DNA of 64,000 nucleotides from Sphingomonas abaci (GTDB taxonomy: Bacteria; Pseudomonadota; Alphaproteobacteria; Sphingomonadales; Sphingomonadaceae), in assembly GCF_014199625.1 (NCBI RefSeq), contig NZ_JACHNY010000001.1, positions 868,001 through 932,000 on the forward strand. The letters run 5' to 3'. The notes under the pieces were generated by a model. It saw only the letters and a list, made by a program, of their open reading frames with translations, did not search any database and was not told the origin of the DNA. Positions 34,766 through 43,818 of this stretch are shown here, one piece after another. The position numbers were made by a program, and so were the translations under genes. Position 1 is the first letter of the stretch, and the number at the start of each line of letters is the position of its first letter.

Positions 34766-36112
34766 CTACCGAACGGTCTGCGGCAATCGCGCGACGGCGG
34801 CGGCATGGTCGGCGACGATGCGGACCGTCGTGTCGCCGGTGAAGATGCCGTACCAGCCCTGCGGCTCGTGCGGGGGGTCGCCCATATAGTGGCGGTCACC
34901 GTCGCGGAACCGATAGTCGGAATGCTCGGCCCGCGCCTCGCCGTTCCACGCCCAGAAGTTGGTGCCCACGATCGGCCCGCCTTCGCCCATGTCGCGCAAC
35001 GCCGCCGCATAGATCAGCCGATAGAACCGGTCCTTGTATCCGGTGGCGACCCTCGGATCGTTGCTGCCGCCGTCGCGGGGATAGCCGAACTCCTCGATCA
35101 CCAGCGGTTTGTCCATTTGCCGGGCCAGGCGGACATGGCTGGCGATATAATCCCGGGTCAGCGTCTCGCCGCGCTGATAGGTGCCGGCAAGGTCGGTCTG
35201 TCGGACCCAGTCCCAGTTGTTGGGCCAGATATGCGCGGTCAGATAGTCGATCTCCGCCACGCCATGTTCGGCGAGCAGGATCTCGGGCCGCTCCAGCGTC
35301 CCCTTCAACCCTTCCGATCCGGTGCAGACCAGATGGTGGGGATCGAGCGACTTGATCAGCCGGGCGCTGTCGCGGACCCAGGCGGTGAACTGCGCCACAT
35401 CGGCATGATCCACGTCGCCCGCCGGGCGCGGCTCGTTGGCGAGTTGCCAGGCCATGATCGTCGGATCGTCGGCATAAGGGCGACCGGTCGCGCTGCTGGT
35501 CCGCGACACCACCGTCCGGATCCAGTCGCGATACAGGCCGGTGGCGCGCGCATCGCCATAGAATTGCGCGTTGAAATTGGCGAAGGCCGGCCAGGGATGC
35601 GCCGGATCGTTCATGTCCAGATAGCGGCCGCCATTGACCCAGGACAGGTAGGTCATCATCCCGCCCGACCATTCCCAGAAATTGGTCAGGTACAGCACCA
35701 CGCGCATGTCGCGCTTCGCCATCTCCGCCAGGGCATGGTCCAGCCCGGCGAGCAGCGCCGCATTGGTCGTGGTGGCGGTGCGGAAGCCGGGCCTGATCGC
35801 GTTGCGCAGCGGCCCTTCCTCGGCGGAGGCGAGGATGCGCAGGTTGGTGACGCCCATCGCCTTCAGCGTATCCAGCTCGCGCCCCAGCCGCGCCCGGTCG
35901 CCATAGGGCGCGTCGGCCCCGAGATAGGCCGCATACCACATGTTCGCGCCGACGAAGCGGTAAGGCCGGTCGCCCAGCATCAGCCGCATCCCCTCGCGCC
36001 GGACGAAGCCGGGCGCCGCGGCCGCCGGCGCGCGCGGCACGGTGGCGCATCCCGCCAGCAGCGTGGCGCCTCCCAGGAAGCCGCGACGGTCCATGCCCCT
36101 GCCCATGCTCAT
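34766..36112 (-). CDS. Beta-mannanase-like lipoprotein, glycoside hydrolase family 5
   Basis: The 448-aa product probably cuts the beta-1,4-mannan backbone. The N-terminus has a twin-arginine motif (MDRRGFLGG) followed by a lipobox (LLAGC), so it may be a Tat-exported lipoprotein. The catalytic acid/base Glu is in MAWQLANEPRP and the nucleophile Glu in LVIEEFGYPRDGGS. The overall pattern (ANMWYAAYLG, LTNFWEWSGGMMTYLSWV) matches fungal/bacterial GH5 mannanases. ATG 36112 is chosen for the GGGGG 5 bases upstream. ATG 36145 is possible. It is first in an operon with the GH27 gene. An 8-bp tandem repeat lies upstream. Confidence 0.9.
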   Translation of the reverse strand: MSMGRGMDRRGFLGGATLLAGCATVPRAPAAAAPGFVRREGMRLMLGDRPYRFVGANMWYAAYLGADAPYGDRARLGRELDTLKAMGVTNLRILASAEEGPLRNAIRPGFRTATTTNAALLAGLDHALAEMAKRDMRVVLYLTNFWEWSGGMMTYLSWVNGGRYLDMNDPAHPWPAFANFNAQFYGDARATGLYRDWIRTVVSRTSSATGRPYADDPTIMAWQLANEPRPAGDVDHADVAQFTAWVRDSARLIKSLDPHHLVCTGSEGLKGTLERPEILLAEHGVAEIDYLTAHIWPNNWDWVRQTDLAGTYQRGETLTRDYIASHVRLARQMDKPLVIEEFGYPRDGGSNDPRVATGYKDRFYRLIYAAALRDMGEGGPIVGTNFWAWNGEARAEHSDYRFRDGDRHYMGDPPHEPQGWYGIFTGDTTVRIVADHAAAVARLPQTVR

Positions 36113-36160
36113 GTCAGCCCCCTCTCCAGCCTTTCCGGTATGCACGCGACCCGGCCGTGC

Positions 36161-36200
36161 CGTGATCCCGTGATCCCGTGATCCCGTGATCCCGTGATCC
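36161..36200. repeat. Five perfect copies of CGTGATCC
   Basis: Five uninterrupted 8-bp units (36161-36200) followed by a diverged unit GATGATCA. The array lies in the 207-base divergent spacer, 49 bases upstream of the mannanase start and 119 bases upstream of the PAP2 start. An 8-bp unit is not a multiple of three and lies outside coding sequence, so copy-number change could alter promoter spacing. Confidence 0.9.
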
Positions 36201-36319
36201 GATGATCACAGGCATAGCCGGCACTTCCGAAAGTTGCTTGTTGTATTTGCGGCGTAAACGCCCGGCGCCACGCGACATTCCCTTTTGCGCCCGCCCCCCG
36301 CCCTGCCTACACCAAGGGC

Positions 36320-36985
36320 ATGGCTTCTTCTCCCCCCACCCGCCCGCTGCCCAAGCCGCTGGCCGCCATCTCGCTGCTCGCCATCGCCGCCCTGCTGGCC
36401 CTGCTGTTCGGCCATTGGCTGGCGCCCGATCCGCTGGCGCTCGACCGCTCGATCATCCAGGGCCTGCGCGCCTGGGGCGGCCCCGCCTGGCTGCCGGGCG
36501 TGGCGGTCGACCTGACCGCGCTGGGCGGCAGCACGGTGGTGACGCTGGTGGTGGTGCTGGTCGCCGGCTTCCTGCTGATGCAGCGGCTGTGGCTGACCGC
36601 GCTGGCGCTGGTGCTGGCCACCTCGACCGGCGGGCAGATGGTGTGGCTGATCAAGCGGACCATCGGCCGCGCCCGGCCCGACCTGGTGCCGCACCTGGTC
36701 GATGTCTCCAACGCCAGCTTCCCAAGCGGCCATGCGACCAACAGCGCGATCGTCTATCTCACCCTCGCCGCGCTCGCCGCGCAGGTGGTGCGCGACCGGC
36801 CGACCCGCCGCTATCTGTTCGGCGCGGCGATCCTGCTGACCGGTGCGATCGGGTCGAGCCGCGTCTATCTGGGCGTCCACTGGCCGTCGGACGTGCTCGC
36901 CGGCTGGAGCTTCGGCACGCTCTGGGCGCTCGGCTGGTGGTGGCTGACCGCCCGGATGCGCGCCACGATCGGCGGCGAACGCTAG
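36320..36985 (+). CDS. PAP2-family phosphatase
   Basis: A membrane phosphatase acting on lipid phosphates such as undecaprenyl pyrophosphate or phosphatidic acid. The 221-aa product shows the three PAP2 motifs in order: KRTIGRARP, SFPSGH and SRVYLGVHWPSD, with about five to six membrane segments. Exact substrate cannot be told. Its stop overlaps the end of the convergent CoA-ester lyase gene (36982-36985). Confidence 0.93.
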   Translation: MASSPPTRPLPKPLAAISLLAIAALLALLFGHWLAPDPLALDRSIIQGLRAWGGPAWLPGVAVDLTALGGSTVVTLVVVLVAGFLLMQRLWLTALALVLATSTGGQMVWLIKRTIGRARPDLVPHLVDVSNASFPSGHATNSAIVYLTLAALAAQVVRDRPTRRYLFGAAILLTGAIGSSRVYLGVHWPSDVLAGWSFGTLWALGWWWLTARMRATIGGER

Positions 36986-37815
36986 GCCAGCCCCAGGATG
37001 CGCCGGGCCTGTTTCAGGTGCGGCGCGTCGACCATCCGTCCGGCGAGCTGCAGCGCGCCCGCGCCCGGGTTGGCCGCGAACAGGTCGACGATCGCCTGCG
37101 CCGCCGCGCGCTCCGCGTCGCTGGGGGTGAAGGTGGCGTTGATGACCGGCACCTGGGCCGGATGGATCGCCATCATCCCCGTGAAGCCGTCGCGCCGCCC
37201 GCGCCCGGCATAGGCGGCGAGCGCGTCCAGGTCGCGGAAATCGGGAAACACCGTCTCGATCGCCGCGACGCCCGCCGCATGCGCGCCGAACAGGGTCAAC
37301 GCGCGAGCGAGCTGATAGGGCGCGGTATAGCCGCCGTCCGCCTCGCGCGCCGACGTCGCGCCGATCGCGGCGGGCAGGTCCTCCGCGCCCCAGGTCAGGC
37401 CGGCGAGATGCTGGGCCACGCCGGCATAGCTGCCGAGCTGGAAGATCGCCGCCGGCGTCTCGGTCGCGACCGGCAGGATCGGCAGGCCGGCGCGCGTCGC
37501 CAGCGCCGCGACCGAGGCCGCGCCCTCTGCCTTGGGCAGCATCAGCGCGTCGGGCCGCGCCGGCAGCACCGCAGCCAGGTCGTCCTCGACCAGGCCGGAA
37601 TCGAGCGGATTGACCCGCACGACCAGCGGCAGCACGCGGGGCTCCCGCAGAAACGCCGCGACCGCCTCGCGCGCCGCCGGCTTGGCGCTGGCGGCGACCG
37701 AGTCCTCCAGGTCCAGGATCAGCGCGTCCGCCCCGCAGCCGGCCGCCTTCGCCATCCGCTCCGGCCGGTCGCCCGGCACGAACAGCAGCGAGCGCCAGGT
37801 CCCCGTCGAGGTCAC
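36982..37815 (-). CDS. HpcH/HpaI-CitE family CoA-ester lyase
   Basis: The 277-aa product is a TIM-barrel lyase of the CitE/malyl-CoA lyase group: RSLLFVPGDRPERMAKA, ADALILDLEDSV, the metal-binding Glu region (ILPVATETPAA, WGAEDLPAAIG) and GMMAIHPAQVPVIN. Likely substrates are malyl-, citramalyl- or citryl-CoA. The start overlaps the galE stop by 4 bases (ATGA), an unexpected pairing in metabolic terms. No CoA-transferase partner is adjacent. Confidence 0.88.
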   Translation of the reverse strand: MTSTGTWRSLLFVPGDRPERMAKAAGCGADALILDLEDSVAASAKPAAREAVAAFLREPRVLPLVVRVNPLDSGLVEDDLAAVLPARPDALMLPKAEGAASVAALATRAGLPILPVATETPAAIFQLGSYAGVAQHLAGLTWGAEDLPAAIGATSAREADGGYTAPYQLARALTLFGAHAAGVAAIETVFPDFRDLDALAAYAGRGRRDGFTGMMAIHPAQVPVINATFTPSDAERAAAQAIVDLFAANPGAGALQLAGRMVDAPHLKQARRILGLA

Positions 37816-38813
37816 CGCCCGCGCTCCGCCAGCGCCCGTTCCCAGGCCAGCGCGTCGCGGATGATCCCGGCAAGATCGTCATGCGCTGGCCGCCAGTCGA
37901 GCGTCGCCAGGATCTTGGCATTGTCGGCGACCAGCTCCGCCGGATCGCCCGCGCGCCGCCCCTCATAGCGGCGCTCGATCCGCCGGTTGGTGACCCGATC
38001 GACCGCGTCGAGCACCTCGTTGACCGAAAAGCCCCGGCCATAGCCGCAATTCATAACATGGCTCTCGCCCGGCCGGTCGATCAGCTTCTGCAACGCCGCG
38101 ACATGCGCCGCCGCGAGATCGGTGACATGGATATAGTCGCGCACGCCGGTGCCGTCGGGCGTGGGGAAGTCGGTGCCGAACACGCCGACATGCTCGCGCT
38201 TGCCGGTCGCCGCCTCCACCGCGACCTTGATCAGGTGCGTGGCCCCCGCGGTCGACTGGCCCGACCGTCCGGCCGGGTCCGCGCCCGCGACGTTGAAATA
38301 GCGCAGCGCGCAATAGTTGATCGGATGCGCCGCCGCGACATCGGCCAGCATCGTCTCGGTCATCAGCTTCGACATGCCGTACGGGTTGATCGGACGCTTG
38401 GGATCGTCCTCCGCGATCGGCATCCGCTCGGGCGTGCCATAGGTGGCGGCGGTCGAGGAGAAGATGAAGTGCGGCACTCCCTCCACCACCGCACTCTCGA
38501 TCAGCGATCGCGAGGCGGCGGTGTTGTTGCGGTAATATTTGAGCGGGTCGGCGACCGACTCCGGCACGATGATCGACCCGGCGAAATGCATGATCGCGCG
38601 CACGCCGTGCGCGCGGATCGCGGCGCGCACCGCGACCTCGTCCGCGACGTCCGCCCGGACCAGCGGCGCGCGGGGATCGACCGCCCAATCGAAGCCGGTG
38701 ACGAGGTTGTCGAGCACCACCACCTCATAGCCGGCGTCGAGCAGCGCCAGCACCGCATGGCTGCCGATATAGCCGGCCCCGCCGGTCACCATCACCTTGC
38801 CGTCGACCGTCAT
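37812..38813 (-). CDS. galE: UDP-glucose 4-epimerase (GalE)
   Basis: GalE interconverts UDP-glucose and UDP-galactose. The 333-aa product is an extended SDR: NAD-binding [17 protein letters not shown], catalytic SSTAATYG and YGMSK, and the family markers [13 protein letters not shown] and [12 protein letters not shown]. Length is typical. It is first in a two-gene run with the CoA-ester lyase. The nearby alpha-galactosidase releases galactose, but a direct link is only possible, as GalE also serves surface polysaccharides. Confidence 0.95.
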   Translation of the reverse strand: MTVDGKVMVTGGAGYIGSHAVLALLDAGYEVVVLDNLVTGFDWAVDPRAPLVRADVADEVAVRAAIRAHGVRAIMHFAGSIIVPESVADPLKYYRNNTAASRSLIESAVVEGVPHFIFSSTAATYGTPERMPIAEDDPKRPINPYGMSKLMTETMLADVAAAHPINYCALRYFNVAGADPAGRSGQSTAGATHLIKVAVEAATGKREHVGVFGTDFPTPDGTGVRDYIHVTDLAAAHVAALQKLIDRPGESHVMNCGYGRGFSVNEVLDAVDRVTNRRIERRYEGRRAGDPAELVADNAKILATLDWRPAHDDLAGIIRDALAWERALAERGR

Positions 38814-38898
38814 CGCTTCCCTCCAGAGCCTTGAAGGGCACGGGCCCTTTGCGGCGGCGTTAGCGCGTTCCTATCTGGGGGGAAAGGAGACCATCTTC

Positions 38899-39435
38899 AT
38901 GACCGAATATGCGACGCTGGCCGGAGGCTGCTTCTGGTGCACCGAGGCGGTGTTCAAGGACGTGATCGGCGTCGAAAGCGTCGAGAGCGGCTATATCGGC
39001 GGCACGGTGCCCAACCCGACCTACAAGCAGGTCTGCGGCGGCGATACCGGCCATGCCGAGGCGATCCGCGTCGGCTTCGATCCCGACCGCATCCGCTATG
39101 CCGACCTGCTCGACATCTTCTTCGCGACGCACGACCCCACCCAGCTCAATCGCCAGGGCAACGACGTCGGCACGCAGTATCGCTCGGCGATCTTCCCAGC
39201 CGACGAGACCCAGGCGGCCGAGGCGCGCGAGGCGATCGAGCGCGCCGGCGAGGATCACGGCCGCATCGTCACCACGATCGAGCCGATGAGCGAATGGTAT
39301 CCGGCCGAGGGCTATCACCAGGATTATTGGGAGACCTCGGGCCGGTCCAATCCCTATTGCATGGCGGTGATCCCGCCCAAGCTCCAGAAGCTGCGCAAGA
39401 GCTTCGCCGCCCGGTCGCGCGCGGCGGCGGGCTGA
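38899..39435 (+). CDS. msrA: Peptide methionine sulfoxide reductase MsrA
   Basis: MsrA reduces the S-form of methionine sulfoxide in proteins. The 178-aa product has the catalytic [11 protein letters not shown], then [25 protein letters not shown] and [11 protein letters not shown] 38899 is chosen because it starts two residues before the conserved fold and AGGAG lies 9 bases upstream. A longer in-frame start at 38797 would overlap galE. A strong hairpin lies between its end and convergent mmsB. Confidence 0.96.
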   Translation: MTEYATLAGGCFWCTEAVFKDVIGVESVESGYIGGTVPNPTYKQVCGGDTGHAEAIRVGFDPDRIRYADLLDIFFATHDPTQLNRQGNDVGTQYRSAIFPADETQAAEAREAIERAGEDHGRIVTTIEPMSEWYPAEGYHQDYWETSGRSNPYCMAVIPPKLQKLRKSFAARSRAAAG

Positions 39436-39451
39436 ACGCGGTAAGACGGGG

Positions 39452-39474
39452 CGGGGCGCGTACGACGCGCCCCG
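39452..39474. terminator. Bidirectional terminator-like hairpin between msrA and mmsB
   Basis: CGGGGCGCGT-ACG-ACGCGCCCCG, a perfect 10-bp stem with a 3-base loop, starting 17 bases after the msrA stop and ending at the base before the mmsB stop codon. Its position between convergent genes fits shared termination. Confidence 0.7.
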
Positions 39475-40344
39475 TTACAGGCTTTTGATGATGGCGGAGA
39501 AGTCGATCGGATCCGGATGGGCCGCGACGAACGCCTCGTAGCGCTCGGCGGCGCGGGCGCCCATCGGCGTATCGGCGCCGACCTGCGCCGCCGCCTCGCG
39601 CGCCAGGCGCAGATCCTTCAGCATCAGCGCCGCCGCGAAGCCGCCCTGATAATCATGGTCGGCCGGCGTGGTCGGCCCGACGCCCGGCACCGGGCAATAA
39701 CTGGTCAGCGACCAGCTCTGCCCGGAACTGACCGAGGCGATGTCGAAGAAGGCCTGCGCCTCCAGCCCCAGTTTCTCCGCCAGCCGGAACGCCTCGCAGG
39801 TCGCGATCATCGTCGCGCCCAGCACCATGTTGTTGCAGATCTTCGCCGCCTGGCCGGCACCGCTGCCGCCGGCATGGATCACCGCCTTGCCCATCGCCGC
39901 CAGATAGGGCCGGGCGCGCTCGAACGCGTCCGGCGCGCCGCCGACCATGAAGGTCAGCGTCCCCGCCGCCGCCGCCGCGATCCCGCCCGACACCGGCGCA
40001 TCGACCGCCATGAAGCCGCGTGCGACGGCGGCCTCGGCGACGCTGCGGGCTGTGGCGACGTCGATCGTCGAACAGTCGATCAGCAAGGCGCCCGGGACCA
40101 GCGCACCCAGGATCTCCGCCTGCACCGTCTCGACATGGCGGCCGGCGGGCAGCATCGTCACCACCGCCTCCGCGCCGTCCGCCGCCGCTCGCGCGCTGGC
40201 GGCGGGGTGGCAGCCGGCCTGTGCGGCGCGGGCGAGCGCCTCGGCCGACAAGTCGAAGGCGTGGACCTCATGCCCCGCCCCGGCCAGGTTCGCGGCCATG
40301 CCGCCGCCCATATTGCCCAGTCCGATAAAGGCGATGCGCGCCAT
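39475..40344 (-). CDS. mmsB: 3-hydroxyisobutyrate dehydrogenase (MmsB)
   Basis: MmsB oxidises 3-hydroxyisobutyrate to methylmalonate semialdehyde with NAD in valine breakdown. The 289-aa product shows the NAD motif FIGLGNMGGGMAANL, the substrate motif DAPVSGGIAAA and the catalytic Lys in GAGQAAKICNNMVLG. With mmsA, the hydrolase, the enoyl-CoA hydratase and the acyl-CoA dehydrogenase on the same strand it completes the path from isobutyryl-CoA to propionyl-CoA. It is separated from the next upstream gene by a REP-containing spacer. Confidence 0.95.
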   Translation of the reverse strand: MARIAFIGLGNMGGGMAANLAGAGHEVHAFDLSAEALARAAQAGCHPAASARAAADGAEAVVTMLPAGRHVETVQAEILGALVPGALLIDCSTIDVATARSVAEAAVARGFMAVDAPVSGGIAAAAAGTLTFMVGGAPDAFERARPYLAAMGKAVIHAGGSGAGQAAKICNNMVLGATMIATCEAFRLAEKLGLEAQAFFDIASVSSGQSWSLTSYCPVPGVGPTTPADHDYQGGFAAALMLKDLRLAREAAAQVGADTPMGARAAERYEAFVAAHPDPIDFSAIIKSL

Positions 40345-40433
40345 GTCGTCGATCCTCTCTCCGGCCGCCGTCGTTGCGGTGGCTCTTTCAATGTGAATAT
40401 GCGGGCCAGGACGAACCGCCGCCCCGGCCCTTG

Positions 40434-40568
40434 CACCACCCCGGCGAAGGCCAGGGTCAAATCACGGAACGTTCCGAATAACGTGCAAGTGCCCCTTACC
40501 TGAATCCCGGCCTTCGCCGCGATGGTGGTCACGGGCTTTCGCAGAGGCCTCGCCTTCGCCGGGGTGGA
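40434..40568. repeat. REP-like element, degenerate cluster (B)
   Basis: Three related palindromic pieces: 40436-40458 (ACCCCGGCGAAGGCCAGGGT-like), 40503-40527 (CCCGGCCTTCGCCGCGATGG) and 40546-40567 (GCCTTCGCCGGGGTGG). They fill most of the 247-base spacer between mmsB and the enoyl-CoA hydratase gene. Between the first two lies GGAACGTTCC, a 10-bp palindrome. No gene is seen here. Confidence 0.75.
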
Positions 40569-40591
40569 AGAAGGGGTGCCTCAAGCCTCTC

Positions 40592-41368
40592 TCATCGCCC
40601 GCGCCACTGCCCGCTGCGCTTCTCGACGAATGCGGTCATGCCCTCCTTCTGGTCGGCCGAGCCGAACAGGCCGTGGAACAGCCGCCGCTCGAACTGCACG
40701 CCCGCCGCCAGTCCGGTCTCGAAGGCGTAGTTGACCATCTCCTTGTTCGCCAGGATCGCGAGCGGCGCCATGCCGGCGATGGTGGCGGCGGTCTTGACGG
40801 CTTCCTCGACCAGATCGGCGGCGGGGATCACGCGGCTGACCAGCCCGGCGCGCTCCGCCTCGGCGGCGTCCATCATCCGGCCGGTCAGGCACATCTCCAT
40901 CGCCTTGGCCTTGCCGACCGCGCGCGCCAGCCGCTGCGACCCGCCCATCCCCGGCGTCACGCCCAGTTTGATCTCGGGCTGGCCGAACTTGGCGCTGTCC
41001 GCCGCCAGGATGAAGTCGCACATCATCGCCACTTCGCAGCCGCCGCCCAGCGCATAGCCGCCGACCGCCGCGATCACCGGCTTGCGCGTGCGGGTGAACT
41101 GGTCCCAGCCGGCGAAGAAATCGTGCGCATACATGTCGGCGAAGCCCTGCGCCTGCATCTCCTTGATGTCGGCGCCGGCCGCGAACGCCTTGGCGCTGCC
41201 GGTCAGCACCGCGCAGCCCTGCGTCGCATCCGCCTCGAACACCGCCATCGCCGCCAGCAGGTCGGACAGGAGCTGCGCGTTGAGCGCGTTCAGCGCCTCC
41301 GGCCGGTTGAGCGTGACGAGGGTGACGGGGCCACGCTGCTCGACCAGCAGGGTTTGATATTCAGCCAT
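40592..41368 (-). CDS. Enoyl-CoA hydratase
   Basis: A crotonase-fold enzyme that hydrates an enoyl-CoA, here likely methacrylyl-CoA in valine breakdown. The 258-aa product has [10 protein letters not shown], the oxyanion [16 protein letters not shown] and the catalytic Glu in [23 protein letters not shown] 41368 ([10 protein letters not shown]) is chosen for the GGAG 6 bases upstream. ATG 41380 is an alternative. It overlaps the end of the hydrolase gene by 8 bases. Confidence 0.92.
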   Translation of the reverse strand: MAEYQTLLVEQRGPVTLVTLNRPEALNALNAQLLSDLLAAMAVFEADATQGCAVLTGSAKAFAAGADIKEMQAQGFADMYAHDFFAGWDQFTRTRKPVIAAVGGYALGGGCEVAMMCDFILAADSAKFGQPEIKLGVTPGMGGSQRLARAVGKAKAMEMCLTGRMMDAAEAERAGLVSRVIPAADLVEEAVKTAATIAGMAPLAILANKEMVNYAFETGLAAGVQFERRLFHGLFGSADQKEGMTAFVEKRSGQWRGR

Positions 41369-42443
41369 GATCGTCTCCATAAGGGGTCCAGGCCTCGGCC
41401 TCGGGCAGGGGTGCGAAGATCTGGTCGATCAGATGGTCGCTGACGCCGTCGAGCGTCGCCGGCTGCCAGCGCGGCGACTGGTCCTTGTCGACGATCAGCG
41501 CGCGCACCCCCTCGACCAGATCGTGGCGCTGCACGACGTGGGACGCGACCGCATATTCCTGGGCCATCTCGTCCTCGAAGGTCGGCATGGTCACGCCGTC
41601 GCGCACCAGCTTCAGCGACACCTTCAGCGCCTGGGGCGATTTGGTGGCCAGCGTGGCGAGCTGCGCTCTTGCCCAATCGCCGCCATCCGCCTCCAGCGCG
41701 GCGACGATCTCCTCCATCCGGTCGGCGGCGAACAGCCGGTCGATCGCCTCGCGGTCGGCCAGGATGCGCGCCTCGGGCGGCGGGGCCGACAGGTCGGACA
41801 GGATCGCCGCGATGTCCTGCGGCGCGGCGACGATGCGGCGCTTGGCCTCGTCCAGCGCGGCGGCGGGCAGGTAATGGGTGGCGAGGCCCAGGGCATGGGC
41901 CTCCGCGCCGTCCAGCCGGTGGCCGGTCAGCGCCAGATAGACGCCGATATGCCCCGGCAGCCGCGACAAATACCAGCCGCCGCCGACGTCCGGGAACAGG
42001 CCGATGCCCGTCTCCGGCATCGCGAACCGGGTGTTCTCGGTCGCGATCCGATAGCGGCAGGGCATGGCGATGCCGACGCCGCCGCCCATGGTGATGCCGT
42101 CCATCACCGCGACGATCGGCTTGGCATAGGTGAACAGCCGCGCGTTCAGCCGGTACTCGGTCGCGAAGAAGGCGCGCGCCGCCGCGCCGTCGCCCGCGCC
42201 GCTCTCCGCGATCAGGCGGATGTCGCCCCCCGCGCAGAAGCCCCGCGACCGCTTCGGGTCACCATCGGGGGCGGGCAGATGGTCGAGGATGATCGCCTCG
42301 ACGCTGAGATCCGCGCGCCACGCCTCCAGCGCCGACAGCATGGCGACGCACATGCCGCGATTGAGCGCGTGGATCGCCTGTGGCCGATTGAGCCGCAACC
42401 GCCCGACCGCGCGCTCGGTGGTGACGAGCAGGTCTCCGGTCAT
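41361..42443 (-). CDS. 3-hydroxyisobutyryl-CoA hydrolase
   Basis: A crotonase-fold thioesterase releasing 3-hydroxyisobutyrate from its CoA ester. The 360-aa product has [57 protein letters not shown] and the C-terminal extension ([21 protein letters not shown]) that separates this group from plain enoyl-CoA hydratases. The ATG at 42443 fits the fold start. An upstream in-frame start at 42485 lies within REP-flanking DNA. It is coupled to the hydratase gene. Confidence 0.92.
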   Translation of the reverse strand: MTGDLLVTTERAVGRLRLNRPQAIHALNRGMCVAMLSALEAWRADLSVEAIILDHLPAPDGDPKRSRGFCAGGDIRLIAESGAGDGAAARAFFATEYRLNARLFTYAKPIVAVMDGITMGGGVGIAMPCRYRIATENTRFAMPETGIGLFPDVGGGWYLSRLPGHIGVYLALTGHRLDGAEAHALGLATHYLPAAALDEAKRRIVAAPQDIAAILSDLSAPPPEARILADREAIDRLFAADRMEEIVAALEADGGDWARAQLATLATKSPQALKVSLKLVRDGVTMPTFEDEMAQEYAVASHVVQRHDLVEGVRALIVDKDQSPRWQPATLDGVSDHLIDQIFAPLPEAEAWTPYGDDHG

Positions 42444-42490
42444 GCCGCACGCCCCCCCTCTGGCTGGGATTGTTGCGCAACCCAACCGAC

Positions 42491-42578
42491 CACCCCGGCG
42501 AACGCCGGGGTCCAGTTGGGGGACGCCAGTGAATCATCACGATCGCTCCGGAGCTGGACCCCGGCCTTCGCCGGGGTG
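42491..42578. repeat. REP-like bipartite element, 88 bp (C)
   Basis: Left palindrome ACCCCGGCG-AAC-GCCGGGGT and right palindrome ACCCCGGC-CTTC-GCCGGGGT flank a 42-base middle containing GGGGGACGC and ATCATCA. It is the same length as the copy at 48550-48637 and matches it at about 75 of 88 positions by hand. It occupies the 220-base spacer between the acyl-CoA dehydrogenase end and the hydrolase start. Confidence 0.85.
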
Positions 42579-42663
42579 ATACGGGGGCTGGGTCGATGTA
42601 GAGACTTTCGCGACCGTCCCCTCGGCAGCCGGTGAAAGGGTGACACCGCTTGCGGTTGCCCCC

Positions 42664-43809
42664 TCATGCCCGGGTCAGCTCCCGACCGATGATCATCCGC
42701 ATCACCTGGTTGGTGCCCTCCAGGATCGAATGGACGCGCAGGTCGCGCCAGAAGCGCTCGATCGGATAATCCATCAGATAGCCATAGCCGCCGTGCAATT
42801 GGAGCGCACGGTCGACGATCGCCGAGCCATTGTCGGTCGCCAGCCGCTTCGCCATCGCCGCGAACTTGGTCTTGTCGGGCGCGCCCGCCGTCACCTTGGC
42901 GGCGGCCATGTAGAGGAGCGCGCGGGACGCCTCCAGATCGGTCGCCATGTCGGCCAGCGTGAACTGGGTGTTCTGGAAATCGGCGATCGGCTGGCCGAAC
43001 TGCTGCCGGTCCTTCGTATAGCCAATCGTCTCGTCCAGGCAGCGTTGCGCGCCGCCCAGCGAGCAGGCGCCGATATTCAGCCGCCCGCCGTCCAGCCCCG
43101 ACATGGCGATGCGGAACCCCTCGCCCTCCGCACCGACCAGATTCTCGGCCGGCACGAACACATCCTCCAGGATGACCTGCGCGGTCGGTTGCGAATGCCA
43201 GCCAAGCTTGCGCTCGTTCGCGCCGAACGAGACGCCGGCCATGTCCTTCTCGATCACCAGGCACGAGATGCCGCGCGCCTTCTCCTCGCCGGTGCGGACC
43301 ATGACGACATAGATATCGTTCTCGCCACCGCCGGAGATGAACTGTTTGGTGCCGGTCACCCGCCAGCCGTCCCCGTCGCGCACCGCGCGCGTCTTCAGCG
43401 CCGCCGCGTCGGAGCCGGACGAAGGCTCGGTCAGGCAATAGCTGGCGATCCGGTCCATCGTGACCAGCGACGGGAGATATTTCTCCTTCACCCGCGCCGA
43501 CCCGAACGCGTCGATCATCCACGACGCCATGTTGTGGATCGAGATGAACGCGCTGGTCGAGGGACAGCCATAGGCCATCGCCTCCATGATCAGCGCCGCC
43601 TCCAGCCGGCCGAGCGCGATGCCGCCCGATTCCTCGGACACGTAGATGGCGGCGAAGCCCAGCTCGGCCGCCGCCTTGATCGTGTCGCGCGGGAAGAGGT
43701 GCTTCTCGTCCCATTCGGCCGCGAAGGGGGTGATGCGGTCGGCGGTGAAGCGGCGCGCCAGGTCCTGGATCTCGCGCTGGTCGTCGGTCAGGTCGAATTG
43801 ATTTTGCAT
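42664..43809 (-). CDS. Acyl-CoA dehydrogenase, probably isobutyryl-CoA dehydrogenase
   Basis: A flavoenzyme oxidising an acyl-CoA to the 2-enoyl-CoA. The 381-aa product has ITPFAAEWDE, YCLTEPSSGSDAAALKT, the FAD-contact TGTKQFISGGGE and the C-terminal LQLHGGYGYLMDYPIERFWRDLRVHSILEGTNQVMRMII with the catalytic Glu in the ILEGT segment. Specificity for isobutyryl-CoA is inferred from neighbours that carry out the following steps of valine breakdown. Confidence 0.93.
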   Translation of the reverse strand: MQNQFDLTDDQREIQDLARRFTADRITPFAAEWDEKHLFPRDTIKAAAELGFAAIYVSEESGGIALGRLEAALIMEAMAYGCPSTSAFISIHNMASWMIDAFGSARVKEKYLPSLVTMDRIASYCLTEPSSGSDAAALKTRAVRDGDGWRVTGTKQFISGGGENDIYVVMVRTGEEKARGISCLVIEKDMAGVSFGANERKLGWHSQPTAQVILEDVFVPAENLVGAEGEGFRIAMSGLDGGRLNIGACSLGGAQRCLDETIGYTKDRQQFGQPIADFQNTQFTLADMATDLEASRALLYMAAAKVTAGAPDKTKFAAMAKRLATDNGSAIVDRALQLHGGYGYLMDYPIERFWRDLRVHSILEGTNQVMRMIIGRELTRA

Positions 43810-43818
43810 CGATATCTC

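Noticed and set aside
36161-36208. CRISPR array
   Set aside because: The 8-bp units are contiguous with no spacers, and no cas genes are present.
42259-42635. Short frames containing TPAFAGV or LDPGLRRG-like strings
   Set aside because: They are translations of the palindromic REP-like elements, a common source of false proteins in this group.
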